Under the pieces are notes generated by a model. The model was given only the letters and a program-made list of their open reading frames with translations. It did no database searches and was not told the DNA's origin. Position numbers and translations under genes: made by a program. Of a DNA stretch of 37,461 nt, positions 19,957 through 30,579 are shown in pieces. How positions within the stretch are numbered: position 1 is the stretch's first letter; each line of letters begins with the position of its first letter. The DNA is from a virus, in IMG/VR virus record IMGVR_UViG_3300032267_000657, positions 1-37,461 of that record; one strand, written 5' to 3'.

Positions 19957-20224
19957 AAAAGAACACTTTAGAAAAATCGCAGAAATCGGGTGCATCCTTT
20001 GCTGGCATCTCGGATACGAAGAATCTCCCGCAGAAATTCATCACATTAGAAGAGCTGGTAGACGAAGTGATGCCCCTGTTATCCCGCTCTGTCCCGAACA
20101 CCACCGTGGAAATACAGGAATTCATGGGCTTGGACGCAAAGGATTTGAGCGGAAATATGAAATTTCTGAGGATTCCTTATTACAAATCCTTGAGCAAATC
20201 CTTGAGATCGGAAGGAAACGGTAA
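19940..20224 (+). CDS. Ref-like HNH nuclease
   Basis: A 94-residue protein from the ATG at 19940. It has a zinc-finger HNH: GCILCWHLG (C18, C21), AEIHHIRRAG (H34, H35), PLCPEHHRGNTGIHG (C51, H54, H55), then FERKYEISEDSLL. This matches the Ref/'recombination enhancement' family, of which phage P1 Ref is a RecA-dependent nuclease. It is the last gene of the rightward recombination operon. Its 3' end faces the convergent giant gene with a 17-nt gap and no obvious terminator. Dependence on RecA is inferred from the family. Confidence 0.8.
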   Translation: MATKHEKEHFRKIAEIGCILCWHLGYEESPAEIHHIRRAGRRSDAPVIPLCPEHHRGNTGIHGLGRKGFERKYEISEDSLLQILEQILEIGRKR

Positions 20225-20241
20225 CAAACTCACTAAATTTG

Positions 20242-23200
20242 CTATTCGTAATCTTTCCTTAAGATCCTCACCCTAGCCGTTAACCTTAGCTGGGCATCGT
20301 GGATCTTATCTATAGCTTCACGTTTCTCATCTGCGGTCATTGTCTTAGATGCGTTGATCATTTTGCCAGCTTGATTTAACTGTTTCATAGTCTTATCTAG
20401 CGTACCAACATAGCCTTTCAACGCATACAGTTTCTTGTTCTCTTCCAAGTATGTCTTGAGATCCTCGCCATTACCAGTACGCTGTAGGGTATTGACCGTT
20501 TGAACAACGGTGTCAACCTCTTGCTTGAGATCATAGTAAGCTGAAACAGTACCCATATCACCAGCAAAAAACCGCTTGATTACAGGCAGTTGCTCCATAC
20601 GCTTAGTCGCTTTAACTGGATCGCCCTCTTGAGTCAAAGCAGAATCAATCAGCATCATTGCATAAGTACCCATCGTGCCTGTGTAGCCACGGATGAGGTT
20701 ATCAATCTTCTGCGGTGAGTACTCTAGTTCTCTGCCTAATTTTTTAGCAAGTTCAGACGTGCCAGAACCAAACTGGAATTGCGGTGCAAGACCCTCAACA
20801 CCACGACCAATGATTGGTTCGCCTGTGAAGAATGAGTGGTTCGTAGCGTTCTCAACCATAGGTAAGACGGCTTGAGGTATAGGATTAAACGACAGAGTAC
20901 TCATTGCATTACGCAGTAGGGACTCACGTAGGTCTTTGCCTGTGTCTGTGCCAAAGGAATACTCAAGCGCTCTCTCAGGGAGAACCTTAAAGAGAACACC
21001 CAACTCGAAAGGAATCGGGAAACGGAACGGCTTATCACCAACTTGGATAGCTGGGATGATCCAATAGTTATCACGTTCTTCCTTAGACAGTCTCTTGTAA
21101 TCCTCATCATCGGAAACCATAGCCCAGTACATGACGGACGTGCCGAGCAGAACCATTGAACGGAACATGAATGCTTTTTGAATGGTGTCTTTGTTCTGCA
21201 TAGCAGTCTTTCCAAAGCCTGTGCGGTACAGAACGTCAAGACCTTGGACACGTGCGTTGAAGAACGGAATCATTGCAGAAACAATGCGAATGAGGGCAGA
21301 GTTACCTTTGCGTGAGAAGTTTAAAACTTCCATTGCTTGGTAGAACGCTTCGGCTTCCGAACCAGTTCTCTCTAAGGTACGCTTGTAAACCTCGGCACGG
21401 GTCGCCATGTCTGATGCGTGAGATCCTTTTTCGAGCATATCCCAAAACGCAGTGATCGGGAGTAGTGATTTCTCGCCAACGGTGCGGGTTCCGCTACGTT
21501 TACGCAGTTCTTTCTCAACTTGTTTAGACGTGGACTTTACGTCACCAGCAAAATCATAGCCAGTCAGACCAGACCTAGCCAGAGCATTTGCTTCTGGGGA
21601 TTGGTTTGCCAGCTCTTTACCAAACTGTTTAAACGAGTCAACCAGCGGCTTCATGTCAGTTCCGCTCGTGATCCACGCTTGCATTGAGTCACGACCTAAG
21701 TTGGCAAGGATGAATCCTGGATCTTTGGTAACGAAATTACGGAGCAAGTTGGCGGGAGCAGACAAGAAATCCATAAACGGGAGCTGTGGTAGGTTTAAAC
21801 CTTTAAGAGATTCAACCAACAGCGGATCAGCTACACGGTAGTAGACGGTCATTCCCTTTTCTTTTACCGTTACAACGTCAGAACCTGACTGAGAACTAGG
21901 TAATCTTTCTCCCAATCCAAAGTCGACAACGTCACGGATAACCCTACGAGCCGCCTCGTTCTTCATACCAGCTTCAATTGCTGCACGTGCGTTACGAACG
22001 ATAGTCTCCATGAAATCATCCAATGGAGCTTCAGAACCCTTAAGTTTCTTGGGTTTAGCTACACCAGCGATTGAGGAGAAGACCTTTGGTCCTGCCGTTT
22101 TCTCGCCATCTAGCTGACGATAGAATGGGATGTAATCCCAATTTTCAGTCCATGACTTAGCTTCTTGCGGGGATATTACCCCAGTGTCCATCATGTACTT
22201 AACTAGACCTGAGTTGTACTTCTGATACTCATCGAACACCGTAGCAAACTCAGGGAATTGCGACTCTAATTCTTTGCCGTAGGCGATGTCTTCCTTGGTG
22301 AAAGTCTTCTCACGACCTTCCGCATCAAGTCTTCTACCCCTACGAGTACCAGCATAGTACTGGAATGTTTGGAATATGTATGGGTCGTTGTACTTCATCA
22401 AAGGCTCAAGAATCGGGATCAGACCTTTAACCTTGCCATCCATATCGCTAACGTATGTGTAGCCCTTGTCAAAGACAGGGATACCATCTTTAAACGAGGA
22501 TGCGGCTACTCCCGCTGCACGGTCAGATTGCAACGCAGCTGCGATTGCTGAGTTCTCAGCCAGCAGTTGATCGCCACCCATCTTCTCGCCTCTTAAACGA
22601 GAGAGTTGCTCAATGGACTCATACTTATTAATTAAGCTTTGACGTAACTGTGTCATAGCCGTTGGAGAAATGGCATCCATTAAACGCTCTACAAATCCAG
22701 CTTGCTTGCGTCTGGTTGTAGTAGAACCAATACGCTCGTTTAAACGGTCAGACAGCTGGCTGCGCAGGGAGAACAACGGCATACCCTCGCCCACTTTTTC
22801 ACGGATCTTCTCTGTAATACTAAAACCAGTTTGCGCATTCGATGTTGCTGGGTCATTAGCACGTAACCAGTCTTTTGCATCGTCATAAGTCATTGGCTCA
22901 GTAGTTACTCTTTCGCCAGTTTTTGCATCTTGAACATAAGCGTTTTCATTTGATAAATCTGAAACAACGGTATATTTAAACTTTATGTTTGACGGAACCA
23001 TTACACGAACTGGAACAATCACTTTTTCTAAGTTACCGCCACCAATTTTTTTCAATACATCATTAGCTACTTGTGGAAGAATATTGTCGTAGTAGTTAAT
23101 CATTCCCCTACCGCCAGCTTTTATGTCCATGCCAGATAATTCTTTATTGTTGCGGTATCCACGACCTTGATACTTGTCAAAAATATCCCGTGTTAAGCCG

Positions 23201-26200
23201 CTAACGTCACGCAATGTTCCAGAATAACCACCAGGATCGTCACGCATTAACTCCACAACCCTTTCAATTTCTCCGTCTTCGTAAACGCCCAGTTCTCCAC
23301 GTTTAGCTTTTTCTTCCCATGTAGAAATTGCTTTATCTATTTGCTCTTTGGCTTGCTCTTTTGTAGGAGATGAATCAACACCATCTTTAACTTTAACGGC
23401 AATTTCTTTTCCAAATGTTGCCTCTATCTCTTCTAAAGTTTGATCGTCTCTATTAAAAATAACGCTATCGTTTTTGCTTGCATCAATATTGTAAGTGCCG
23501 TCATCATTTTTACTGTAAACAATCTTGTCAAGATGTATGCTCAAATCATAACGATCAGCAGATTGTGTGCCGTTAATAAACGCTACTTTGTCGTATCCGT
23601 TTTCAGATGCATAAGCAATGATGCGTTTTAATGCAAGACCTGTCCAAGCTTTGGTGTCTTTAAATGGAGCATTTGGAACTCCAAGCATTTCGGTAGATAA
23701 ATTATTATACAAATTTTCCCACTCGTCATATCTTCCAACATCACGTGCTAAATTTTCCAATTTCATAAAATTGTTAGTGGCTGCGTATTGAGTGGCTGCT
23801 TTTTCAGCAAATTCATCAATTGGCATATTTTTTAAAGCTTTGCGTAATTCAGGCTCTGATTCGTATTCTTTTCTATAAAAATCCACGTATTTATCATGGG
23901 ATTGTTTTTTTATTTCAACAATAAAATCGTTATACTCTTTTTCAGCATTTTTATTTATTTTATAGCCTTGCTTGCGACCAGACTGATGCCAGTCAGACTG
24001 AATTTCTTCAATGAATAAAACTTTAGCGCCTTTACGATCTTTGCGATCATTCATGCGAATGTGGGCTAAAATGTTTTCCTCTTTCCAATGCGATGATTTA
24101 TATTTTGGTGAGTCTGGTGAGGCATCTTGAGTTGGTGCATACTCTTTGATTGCATCTTTAGCTTCTTTAGCGTAATACCAAATTTTGTCTGTTACACCGC
24201 TACCAGTTTTTGCATATTCATCAATTGCGCTTGAATATAACTTATAACCTTTGTCCTCTGGAGAAAAAACAACTTCCCAATTAGATGGAACTTGTTTTGC
24301 TGGTAATGTAATCAACATTTCCTGATAGTTAGTACCACCATCTAACTGATAGTCTTGATACTTTGTTTCGTTCTTTTCTTCACTCTTGTTTACTTCCTCA
24401 AGACGTACACCGCCCTGTTGCAAGTAATTAAGAATTTCTTCTTTAGAAACCTTCTTATCGCCTTGGAGATCAAGCCAATCGTTAATACCGCTAAACTGTA
24501 GCTCTTCTGATTTAACACCCATCTTAGATGCATTAGATGTTAACCATGCTTTGACTTGCGGGGCTTTACCAAAGATGCGGTCAGGAGTAGCCTCAATACC
24601 TTTTTCTAACTGAGAGTAGTACCATGCGTTTGGCGCACGGATTGAATACTTAATGCCTTTTTCGGCTAGTTCCTGTACTGTTCCCTCGTAATTAATTGGA
24701 GTGTTGTGATTAAGAACAACCATCATTCCCATGTCTGGAATGGCATAGCCATCGTAACCAGCATCAACAATTGAGCTTTCAAACTTATTTGAATCCTTAC
24801 CAGCGGCTTCGTACAACTCGCTCATGCGTTTGCTTGGAGCAAGGATGTTGTCAAACTTTTGCTTGTGTACGTAATTACCTAAGCCAGCTTCTTTAGGTTG
24901 CATTCTGCCTGTGACGGCATTCTCAATATAGAAGTACACACGGTTTTTAATGCGTGGATCATTGGTCTCGTATAAACGAGTAGCTTCTGCGCCTCTGATT
25001 CCAGAGCCGTACTTGTTACCGTTTAAAGTGGTTTGTGGTGCATTGCTATAGTGAATAGCATCAAAACTTACCGCATCGGCTTGCTTAGTGCCAAGGACGA
25101 TTCCCCCGCCACCTTCGCTGGGTCTTTCGGTAGATTCTGTAGGTCTAAATTTTGTAAAGGGAAACTCTTTGCCTTCGGATATGGACTTGGCTTGTTCTGC
25201 GGAACCTTCATCGTATTCATCTATCATTACTCCATCTGATTTTGTTGGTGGCTGATTGTACTCTGGGTCATATACCATGAATACAACGTCAGGCTTACCG
25301 TTGCTAAAGTCTGCAAATACTTTCTTATCCCAACCCTCTGCATATTGTTCGTCAAATTTTAAACGGGCAACAGTTTTAAATCCGTTGTTGTAATACAACT
25401 TTGGCAAAATTGTATCGTATGCATCAAGCCTTCTTCCACCCTCTTGAACTGCCAACTGCATGATTGCGTTAACACCGCCAATATGGGGCGACTGTGAGAA
25501 TACTGAAACAATGTCATCACCTTTTAAAGCAAACCCAGCCTTGCCGTCATTGGTAAGGAACATACGCATACCAGCGTAATCTTCTGCTGGATATACTTGC
25601 ACTGCCGCACCAAATGGATTGCTTTCTTTAGCGGTAGATATTGAGTCTTCAAATAATGCCGCTCCATTAGAACTTAATTCGTAAAACGTTGGCGCAGTTA
25701 CATCAGCATTTTTTAATGCATTTTTAAACTTAATGACAGGTTTAAATTCTGCAATTGCATTTTGTCCTAGAATCCGAAAGCCGTTGCCATTTTTTCCGCT
25801 AGTTCCCTTGTAAGCGTTGGGTGATCCCGCATTGCGCTCTCTATAGGATCGTATGATTCCTCTGGTGATGAAGTGGCTGCGTTCTTTGCCAGCAAAGCCG
25901 ACATTTCTTCCTTCGGAGCCAACTTGATTTGTGCGTTCTCCATCATTTCGTTGTATTGCTCTTGTTCTGTCCGCATATTCTTTCTCCGTATCGGCTGTTA
26001 CAGTTTTGATCTTTGACTCAGGTATGCCGTTTAAACGTGCTAGTTTTGCAGCAGCGTTTGCATAGTCTGGTGCTTCGTCATCTTTGTATCCTTCACTAAT
26101 CTTACTCTCTTTTGCAATGTCATACAAACGTCTTTCGGGATACCACAACAGTGCCTGTAAATCAGACATTGTCATATTTGGATAGCCACGTTCACGCACT

Positions 26201-29200
26201 TCATCCAATATGCCTGAGAAGACTTCACGAATGTAGTTACGCTCGGCAGGACCAGCTGGCGCTTCTTTCTGTGCATCAATGTAGTCAACAAGACCATTAG
26301 AAGTCTTGCGCATTGTTCGACCAATAGCACTCTTATTAAAGAATGTGCGGTTTAAAGGTTTTTGTGAAGCCTTGTTAACGGCAGTAGCTAGTGCATCAAC
26401 GGCATCGGTACTTGCTAAGTCTGCTTCTGTAATGGTCTTGCCAGTAATTCTTTCAAAGCGCTCACGGCTTGCTTTGTTTGCTGGTCGGAGCAATCCCTTG
26501 ATTAAACGTTCCATCTCGCCACGTTTGCTATCAATCAGACGTGTGTTGTCATCAATTAAAGAACCAGTCCAACGACCCCAAGTTCTCATTAACCAACGAT
26601 CCATTGTCAACTGGTCAAAGATACCGTTTAAATTAGAGAAGAATCCATTGCCAATTTTTGGTCCGAGAATGGATGCACCTAATACTTTGGTATCGGCAAA
26701 CTCACCGCCTACTTCAAGGTTTGTCAGGCTCTCAATCTGCTTGACAGTAAACTCGGTAGCCATGAACTTACGCATATCATCAATGCCGTACTTGTCGATC
26801 ATTGAATTAAATAGCTCTAAGCTATTATTAATAGCTTTTTGTGTCTCACCAGCCTTGAGGTTGGTAGGCATCTTGCCTGTTTTCTTGTAAATATTGTAGG
26901 CTTGCTCGGCTAATTCAAAGTTCTTATCAACCTTCATGCCGTTAGATGTAACTGCTAAAGCCCAAGTAAATGCAAATTTGGCATCGGGATCAGTCTTAAT
27001 CTCTGGATGCATCAAGCTAACAATGTTTAAAGCTTTAGTTACAGTCTTGTCGTACCAACCTACCGCATTTGCGTTAGTCTTTAATGCGTAAATGGCATCG
27101 TCTACACCAGCTTTAACTAGGTAGTCAGTAGTCTCATCTTCTGTTGAGGCAAGATCAATGCCTTCTTTTTCTGCGGCAGCTAAGACTTGATCTTGAATAG
27201 CTACCTTTAAATCACGATTGCGTTTGAAATCACTGTCACGGGCAAAGTTAAGAATGTTTTCAAGGGAAGAAGTTTGACGTAAAGAAGCTTTTGGTTTTTC
27301 TTTAGGCTTAAGTTCTGGGTACTTTGCAAACACTTCTTCCTGTGGAAGGGTGTATACGTCTAGCATTTGCTGGGCATCTTTGCGTTTGTCAAACTCTTGA
27401 ATTAAGCGTCCATCAGATATTCTTCTTAACTCGTAACTTACTTGATCAGTAGTTCTGCCACGAGGCTGGGCTTTACGCACCACCTCGTAATCACCTCTTG
27501 GTTTTATTGAAAGCTTAGTCTCATCAGACACAGCTTCCTTGGCTGGTTGCTTCTTGCCTTCTTCAATGCTGGTAAAGATGTCATCAGTAGTTTGGAAACC
27601 AAGCTTGTTAAAGGCATTGCGTAAAGCCTCGAACATCTTGTTTAAACGCACCCAGATATTGCCGATCATGCCAGGTGGAAGGCTGCCTACCTTAAAGTCT
27701 TTAAACGCTTCGGCAATAGCTTCTTCCTGAATGTATGGCTCAAACCCAATAAGGTTTCCGTTCTCTTCCAAGTACCGTGCTTTGTACGCATCGTACAAAT
27801 TAGCGTCTTTAATGTATTTCTGTATCCATTCGGACTTAGCCTTGTTCTCAAGGACTTTCCATTCTTGTGCAGTAAACGCACCCAACTCTTTTAAGGCATG
27901 GATAGACTCATGGCGCAACGTTCCCATTGGGTTCTTAGAATCCAAAGCAATTGCCATGACTTGCTTAATGTAGTAACCGTCAGCCGTTCCGTCTTCAATA
28001 CTATTAAGTACACGTAGGGCTACCTTTTCTAAACCAAAACGTTTTAACGCTGGCAATAGGGTCTGGCGCAGTTTCTCAAGGTTGTCATGGACTTCCTTGC
28101 TATAGATGCCAAGGCTTTCCAAACGCTCTTTAGAACCCTTCAAGCCCTTGGTTGTAGTAATCGCTATGCCACGATCAGTCTCAATGGATTGACGGTCATT
28201 TAGCTCTTTCTGAGCTAGGTCTGCGTAACGTTTAACCCGCCCAGTTTGTTTTTGAGCGCCAGCAGAATCAATGATTTGTTGCAGTGTCTTGTCATCTAGA
28301 CGGCTAATACCGTAGGCTTCTGCCTGTTCTTCGCTATCAAACTTAACTTGTGGCTGATCCTTCTCGTAGAAAGTAAAACTATCCTTGGCTACGGGTTTCA
28401 TTTCCAGTGGTGCTACACGCACTGGCTCAGAAAATGTCTGTTGTTCTTCACGTAGATTCTTAATAGTTTGCTGTGTAACTTGGTTCTGACCATAGTAATT
28501 GGCTGACTTAATAAAGAAAGGATTGCCTTGGTCGTATCCTAGGGCTTGATCATTAACCAACTCGGCATCCCGTTTAGCCATTTCTGACTCAAGCCTTTTA
28601 ATTGTTTTTTCTATTTTTACAATTTCTTCTTGACGCTTTTGTTCATAGACAGCCGCATTCTTCTCAGCTTCTTCTACTGTTTCCATCGTACTGATGACAC
28701 GGTTACCAGCACGTACTTCGTATGCTGATGGGGTCTCTCCCTGTTTAAACGTCTCTTTACGAATATCCATGCCGCCAGGCAGCGGTGTCATTGCTGTGGC
28801 TGGTTTAAACGTTTCAATCGTGCTGCCAGTGGAACTTGCCTTAACGTTCCTCTCTAGGTCGCCATTCCTGACAGCTTCATCCAGAATACGTTGCTGGTCT
28901 CTCTCTTGCTTGAGACCGCTATATTTTTCAATCAGTTTAAGAACGCTACTTCTGCCGTTCTCTTGATTGCCCATTTCTTTAAATTCTTTGGACAAGCCTT
29001 TGAGCGTATCGTTATATTGGTCAGGTGTGTAGTGCTTGGCATTGGTAATACCAGCCTCAAGGATCTGGGTTTCTTCGCCAGCTTTGAGGTTTCTAATAGC
29101 CTGAGCAACGGCAAAACGTTGCGGAGGAGACATCGTATTAAGGTCTTCAGATCCAGTAACCCTAGCAAGGAAGTCTCTAAATCCTTGGGTTCTTGTGTCT

Positions 29201-30579
29201 AATCCACGTTGCTGTGCAGCAAGTTCAACGGTTTGTGCTGGGATGTCTTCACCAGTGAAGTTGGTACGTGAAGCGATTAAACGACCCAGTACGCCTTCCG
29301 CAGCGGTAGACTCTTCTGGTTTAAACACGTCAGCCAGATCTTCAATTGAGAATGTACGCCCAATACGGGGTTTACCCATCTCAATTCTACGTTTGTTAAC
29401 TTCAGCAACCTCTTTAGCGCTAAGGTCTGTAGATTTAAAGCGACCCAAAGGATCTTTTAATGGATCAGCTTGCTCTTCAATAGGCTCAAGTTTGGTTTCT
29501 GGGGCTGGTAAAGCCAATGTTGTTGGGACACCAAGGTTCTGAGAAGTTTGTTTAAGCTGGGCTTGCTCTGCAAGATAGGCTTCACGTTGGGCTTTCTGAC
29601 GGTCTTGAATAGCTTTTTGTTGCTCTTCCTTCTCCATCTCAGCGCCCTTACGGACAATCTGACCACGCTCAAGGTAAGTGCCAGGAACACCCAATGTGCC
29701 ACCAAGGACTGCACCGCCAATAAAGCTATCAAAGTACTCGTCTCTGGCTTTCTGGTCTGTTAGGTTTAAACCTGCTTGCAAACGTTCTAGGAACTGTTGC
29801 CCAGCTTCTGTGGTTCCTTCAATAGTAGCTGTTCTTAATGCGCCAGCACCGTATGCACCAGTGGTTTTAAGAATGCCTTGTTCGGCAATTTGTTGCGCCA
29901 ATTTAGGAGTAATTTCTTTGCCAGCAGCACCAAATATCTTGCCAATTCCAGGAATCATACGTAAAGATACAACGTCTAAAGCGGCTTGAGGAGCAGCTGC
30001 CGCTGCTGCGCTAGAAAGACTTGTATCAGCCAAACGCATCTGAGGATTCTCTTGCATTTGGCGGGATAAGTTAGAACCTGTAAATTGAGCTAAAGAAGCT
30101 AATCCAGCACCAGCTAATCCAACTCCAGTAGCTATTGGGGCTGCAACACCTACCGCTGGAAGAGCTGCTGCGCCAATACCAACAGCTAAAGGAGCGGCTG
30201 TATATGGGAGAGAACCGCCCAACAGTTCTTTAAATTTAGTAAACGGAGCTTCAGCAAAACTTTCTTTGGTAGGCGTAAACATCTTTTCTGCAAGACGTTC
30301 TTTTTCAGTTTTGTATTTTTCTGCCGCCTCGGTATCCATGATGCCAGTGCGACCAGCTAAAGCGGCAACGTCACCCTTTAAACGCTCTTTACCAGCTTTA
30401 AATGCGCCAGTAAATCCAGTATCTGTCTTAGTACCTGCAAGTTCTTTTTCAAATGCAGTCGGCTCTACAGGTATTCCTTTGGCTTCTTGATACGCTTGAG
30501 CAACAATGTTGAACTCTTTAGTTCCCCTTTTGTCAGCGTTATTAATAATCCACTGAGCGTATTCTTCTGCCTTTGCCAT
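20242..30579 (-). CDS. Giant polyvalent virion protein with protease-like, GNAT-like and ART-like regions
   Basis: A 3445-residue protein, over a quarter of the window. Visible parts: an N-terminal helix (EEYAQWIINNADKRGTKEFN); a long Ala/Gly hydrophobic segment at about 120-170 that could cross a membrane; HESIH at 890-894 (zinc metallopeptidase motif); a GNAT-like stretch near 1650-1770 (DGKAGFALKGDDIVSVFS); an ADP-ribosyltransferase-like stretch at about 1840-1990 (HYSNAP, YGSGIRGAEATRL, NRVYFYIENA); a recurrent phage domain at about 2070-2300 (HWKEENILAHIRMNDR, IEEIQSDWHQSGRKQGY); and an LPD38-like C-terminal third (about 2700-3400; RNFVTKDPGFILANLGRDS). Polyvalent proteins are packaged and injected with DNA. 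It overlaps the previous gene (TAATG). Enzymatic activities are inferred. Confidence 0.85.
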   Translation of the reverse strand: MAKAEEYAQWIINNADKRGTKEFNIVAQAYQEAKGIPVEPTAFEKELAGTKTDTGFTGAFKAGKERLKGDVAALAGRTGIMDTEAAEKYKTEKERLAEKMFTPTKESFAEAPFTKFKELLGGSLPYTAAPLAVGIGAAALPAVGVAAPIATGVGLAGAGLASLAQFTGSNLSRQMQENPQMRLADTSLSSAAAAAAPQAALDVVSLRMIPGIGKIFGAAGKEITPKLAQQIAEQGILKTTGAYGAGALRTATIEGTTEAGQQFLERLQAGLNLTDQKARDEYFDSFIGGAVLGGTLGVPGTYLERGQIVRKGAEMEKEEQQKAIQDRQKAQREAYLAEQAQLKQTSQNLGVPTTLALPAPETKLEPIEEQADPLKDPLGRFKSTDLSAKEVAEVNKRRIEMGKPRIGRTFSIEDLADVFKPEESTAAEGVLGRLIASRTNFTGEDIPAQTVELAAQQRGLDTRTQGFRDFLARVTGSEDLNTMSPPQRFAVAQAIRNLKAGEETQILEAGITNAKHYTPDQYNDTLKGLSKEFKEMGNQENGRSSVLKLIEKYSGLKQERDQQRILDEAVRNGDLERNVKASSTGSTIETFKPATAMTPLPGGMDIRKETFKQGETPSAYEVRAGNRVISTMETVEEAEKNAAVYEQKRQEEIVKIEKTIKRLESEMAKRDAELVNDQALGYDQGNPFFIKSANYYGQNQVTQQTIKNLREEQQTFSEPVRVAPLEMKPVAKDSFTFYEKDQPQVKFDSEEQAEAYGISRLDDKTLQQIIDSAGAQKQTGRVKRYADLAQKELNDRQSIETDRGIAITTTKGLKGSKERLESLGIYSKEVHDNLEKLRQTLLPALKRFGLEKVALRVLNSIEDGTADGYYIKQVMAIALDSKNPMGTLRHESIHALKELGAFTAQEWKVLENKAKSEWIQKYIKDANLYDAYKARYLEENGNLIGFEPYIQEEAIAEAFKDFKVGSLPPGMIGNIWVRLNKMFEALRNAFNKLGFQTTDDIFTSIEEGKKQPAKEAVSDETKLSIKPRGDYEVVRKAQPRGRTTDQVSYELRRISDGRLIQEFDKRKDAQQMLDVYTLPQEEVFAKYPELKPKEKPKASLRQTSSLENILNFARDSDFKRNRDLKVAIQDQVLAAAEKEGIDLASTEDETTDYLVKAGVDDAIYALKTNANAVGWYDKTVTKALNIVSLMHPEIKTDPDAKFAFTWALAVTSNGMKVDKNFELAEQAYNIYKKTGKMPTNLKAGETQKAINNSLELFNSMIDKYGIDDMRKFMATEFTVKQIESLTNLEVGGEFADTKVLGASILGPKIGNGFFSNLNGIFDQLTMDRWLMRTWGRWTGSLIDDNTRLIDSKRGEMERLIKGLLRPANKASRERFERITGKTITEADLASTDAVDALATAVNKASQKPLNRTFFNKSAIGRTMRKTSNGLVDYIDAQKEAPAGPAERNYIREVFSGILDEVRERGYPNMTMSDLQALLWYPERRLYDIAKESKISEGYKDDEAPDYANAAAKLARLNGIPESKIKTVTADTEKEYADRTRAIQRNDGERTNQVGSEGRNVGFAGKERSHFITRGIIRSYRERNAGSPNAYKGTSGKNGNGFRILGQNAIAEFKPVIKFKNALKNADVTAPTFYELSSNGAALFEDSISTAKESNPFGAAVQVYPAEDYAGMRMFLTNDGKAGFALKGDDIVSVFSQSPHIGGVNAIMQLAVQEGGRRLDAYDTILPKLYYNNGFKTVARLKFDEQYAEGWDKKVFADFSNGKPDVVFMVYDPEYNQPPTKSDGVMIDEYDEGSAEQAKSISEGKEFPFTKFRPTESTERPSEGGGGIVLGTKQADAVSFDAIHYSNAPQTTLNGNKYGSGIRGAEATRLYETNDPRIKNRVYFYIENAVTGRMQPKEAGLGNYVHKQKFDNILAPSKRMSELYEAAGKDSNKFESSIVDAGYDGYAIPDMGMMVVLNHNTPINYEGTVQELAEKGIKYSIRAPNAWYYSQLEKGIEATPDRIFGKAPQVKAWLTSNASKMGVKSEELQFSGINDWLDLQGDKKVSKEEILNYLQQGGVRLEEVNKSEEKNETKYQDYQLDGGTNYQEMLITLPAKQVPSNWEVVFSPEDKGYKLYSSAIDEYAKTGSGVTDKIWYYAKEAKDAIKEYAPTQDASPDSPKYKSSHWKEENILAHIRMNDRKDRKGAKVLFIEEIQSDWHQSGRKQGYKINKNAEKEYNDFIVEIKKQSHDKYVDFYRKEYESEPELRKALKNMPIDEFAEKAATQYAATNNFMKLENLARDVGRYDEWENLYNNLSTEMLGVPNAPFKDTKAWTGLALKRIIAYASENGYDKVAFINGTQSADRYDLSIHLDKIVYSKNDDGTYNIDASKNDSVIFNRDDQTLEEIEATFGKEIAVKVKDGVDSSPTKEQAKEQIDKAISTWEEKAKRGELGVYEDGEIERVVELMRDDPGGYSGTLRDVSGLTRDIFDKYQGRGYRNNKELSGMDIKAGGRGMINYYDNILPQVANDVLKKIGGGNLEKVIVPVRVMVPSNIKFKYTVVSDLSNENAYVQDAKTGERVTTEPMTYDDAKDWLRANDPATSNAQTGFSITEKIREKVGEGMPLFSLRSQLSDRLNERIGSTTTRRKQAGFVERLMDAISPTAMTQLRQSLINKYESIEQLSRLRGEKMGGDQLLAENSAIAAALQSDRAAGVAASSFKDGIPVFDKGYTYVSDMDGKVKGLIPILEPLMKYNDPYIFQTFQYYAGTRRGRRLDAEGREKTFTKEDIAYGKELESQFPEFATVFDEYQKYNSGLVKYMMDTGVISPQEAKSWTENWDYIPFYRQLDGEKTAGPKVFSSIAGVAKPKKLKGSEAPLDDFMETIVRNARAAIEAGMKNEAARRVIRDVVDFGLGERLPSSQSGSDVVTVKEKGMTVYYRVADPLLVESLKGLNLPQLPFMDFLSAPANLLRNFVTKDPGFILANLGRDSMQAWITSGTDMKPLVDSFKQFGKELANQSPEANALARSGLTGYDFAGDVKSTSKQVEKELRKRSGTRTVGEKSLLPITAFWDMLEKGSHASDMATRAEVYKRTLERTGSEAEAFYQAMEVLNFSRKGNSALIRIVSAMIPFFNARVQGLDVLYRTGFGKTAMQNKDTIQKAFMFRSMVLLGTSVMYWAMVSDDEDYKRLSKEERDNYWIIPAIQVGDKPFRFPIPFELGVLFKVLPERALEYSFGTDTGKDLRESLLRNAMSTLSFNPIPQAVLPMVENATNHSFFTGEPIIGRGVEGLAPQFQFGSGTSELAKKLGRELEYSPQKIDNLIRGYTGTMGTYAMMLIDSALTQEGDPVKATKRMEQLPVIKRFFAGDMGTVSAYYDLKQEVDTVVQTVNTLQRTGNGEDLKTYLEENKKLYALKGYVGTLDKTMKQLNQAGKMINASKTMTADEKREAIDKIHDAQLRLTARVRILRKDYE

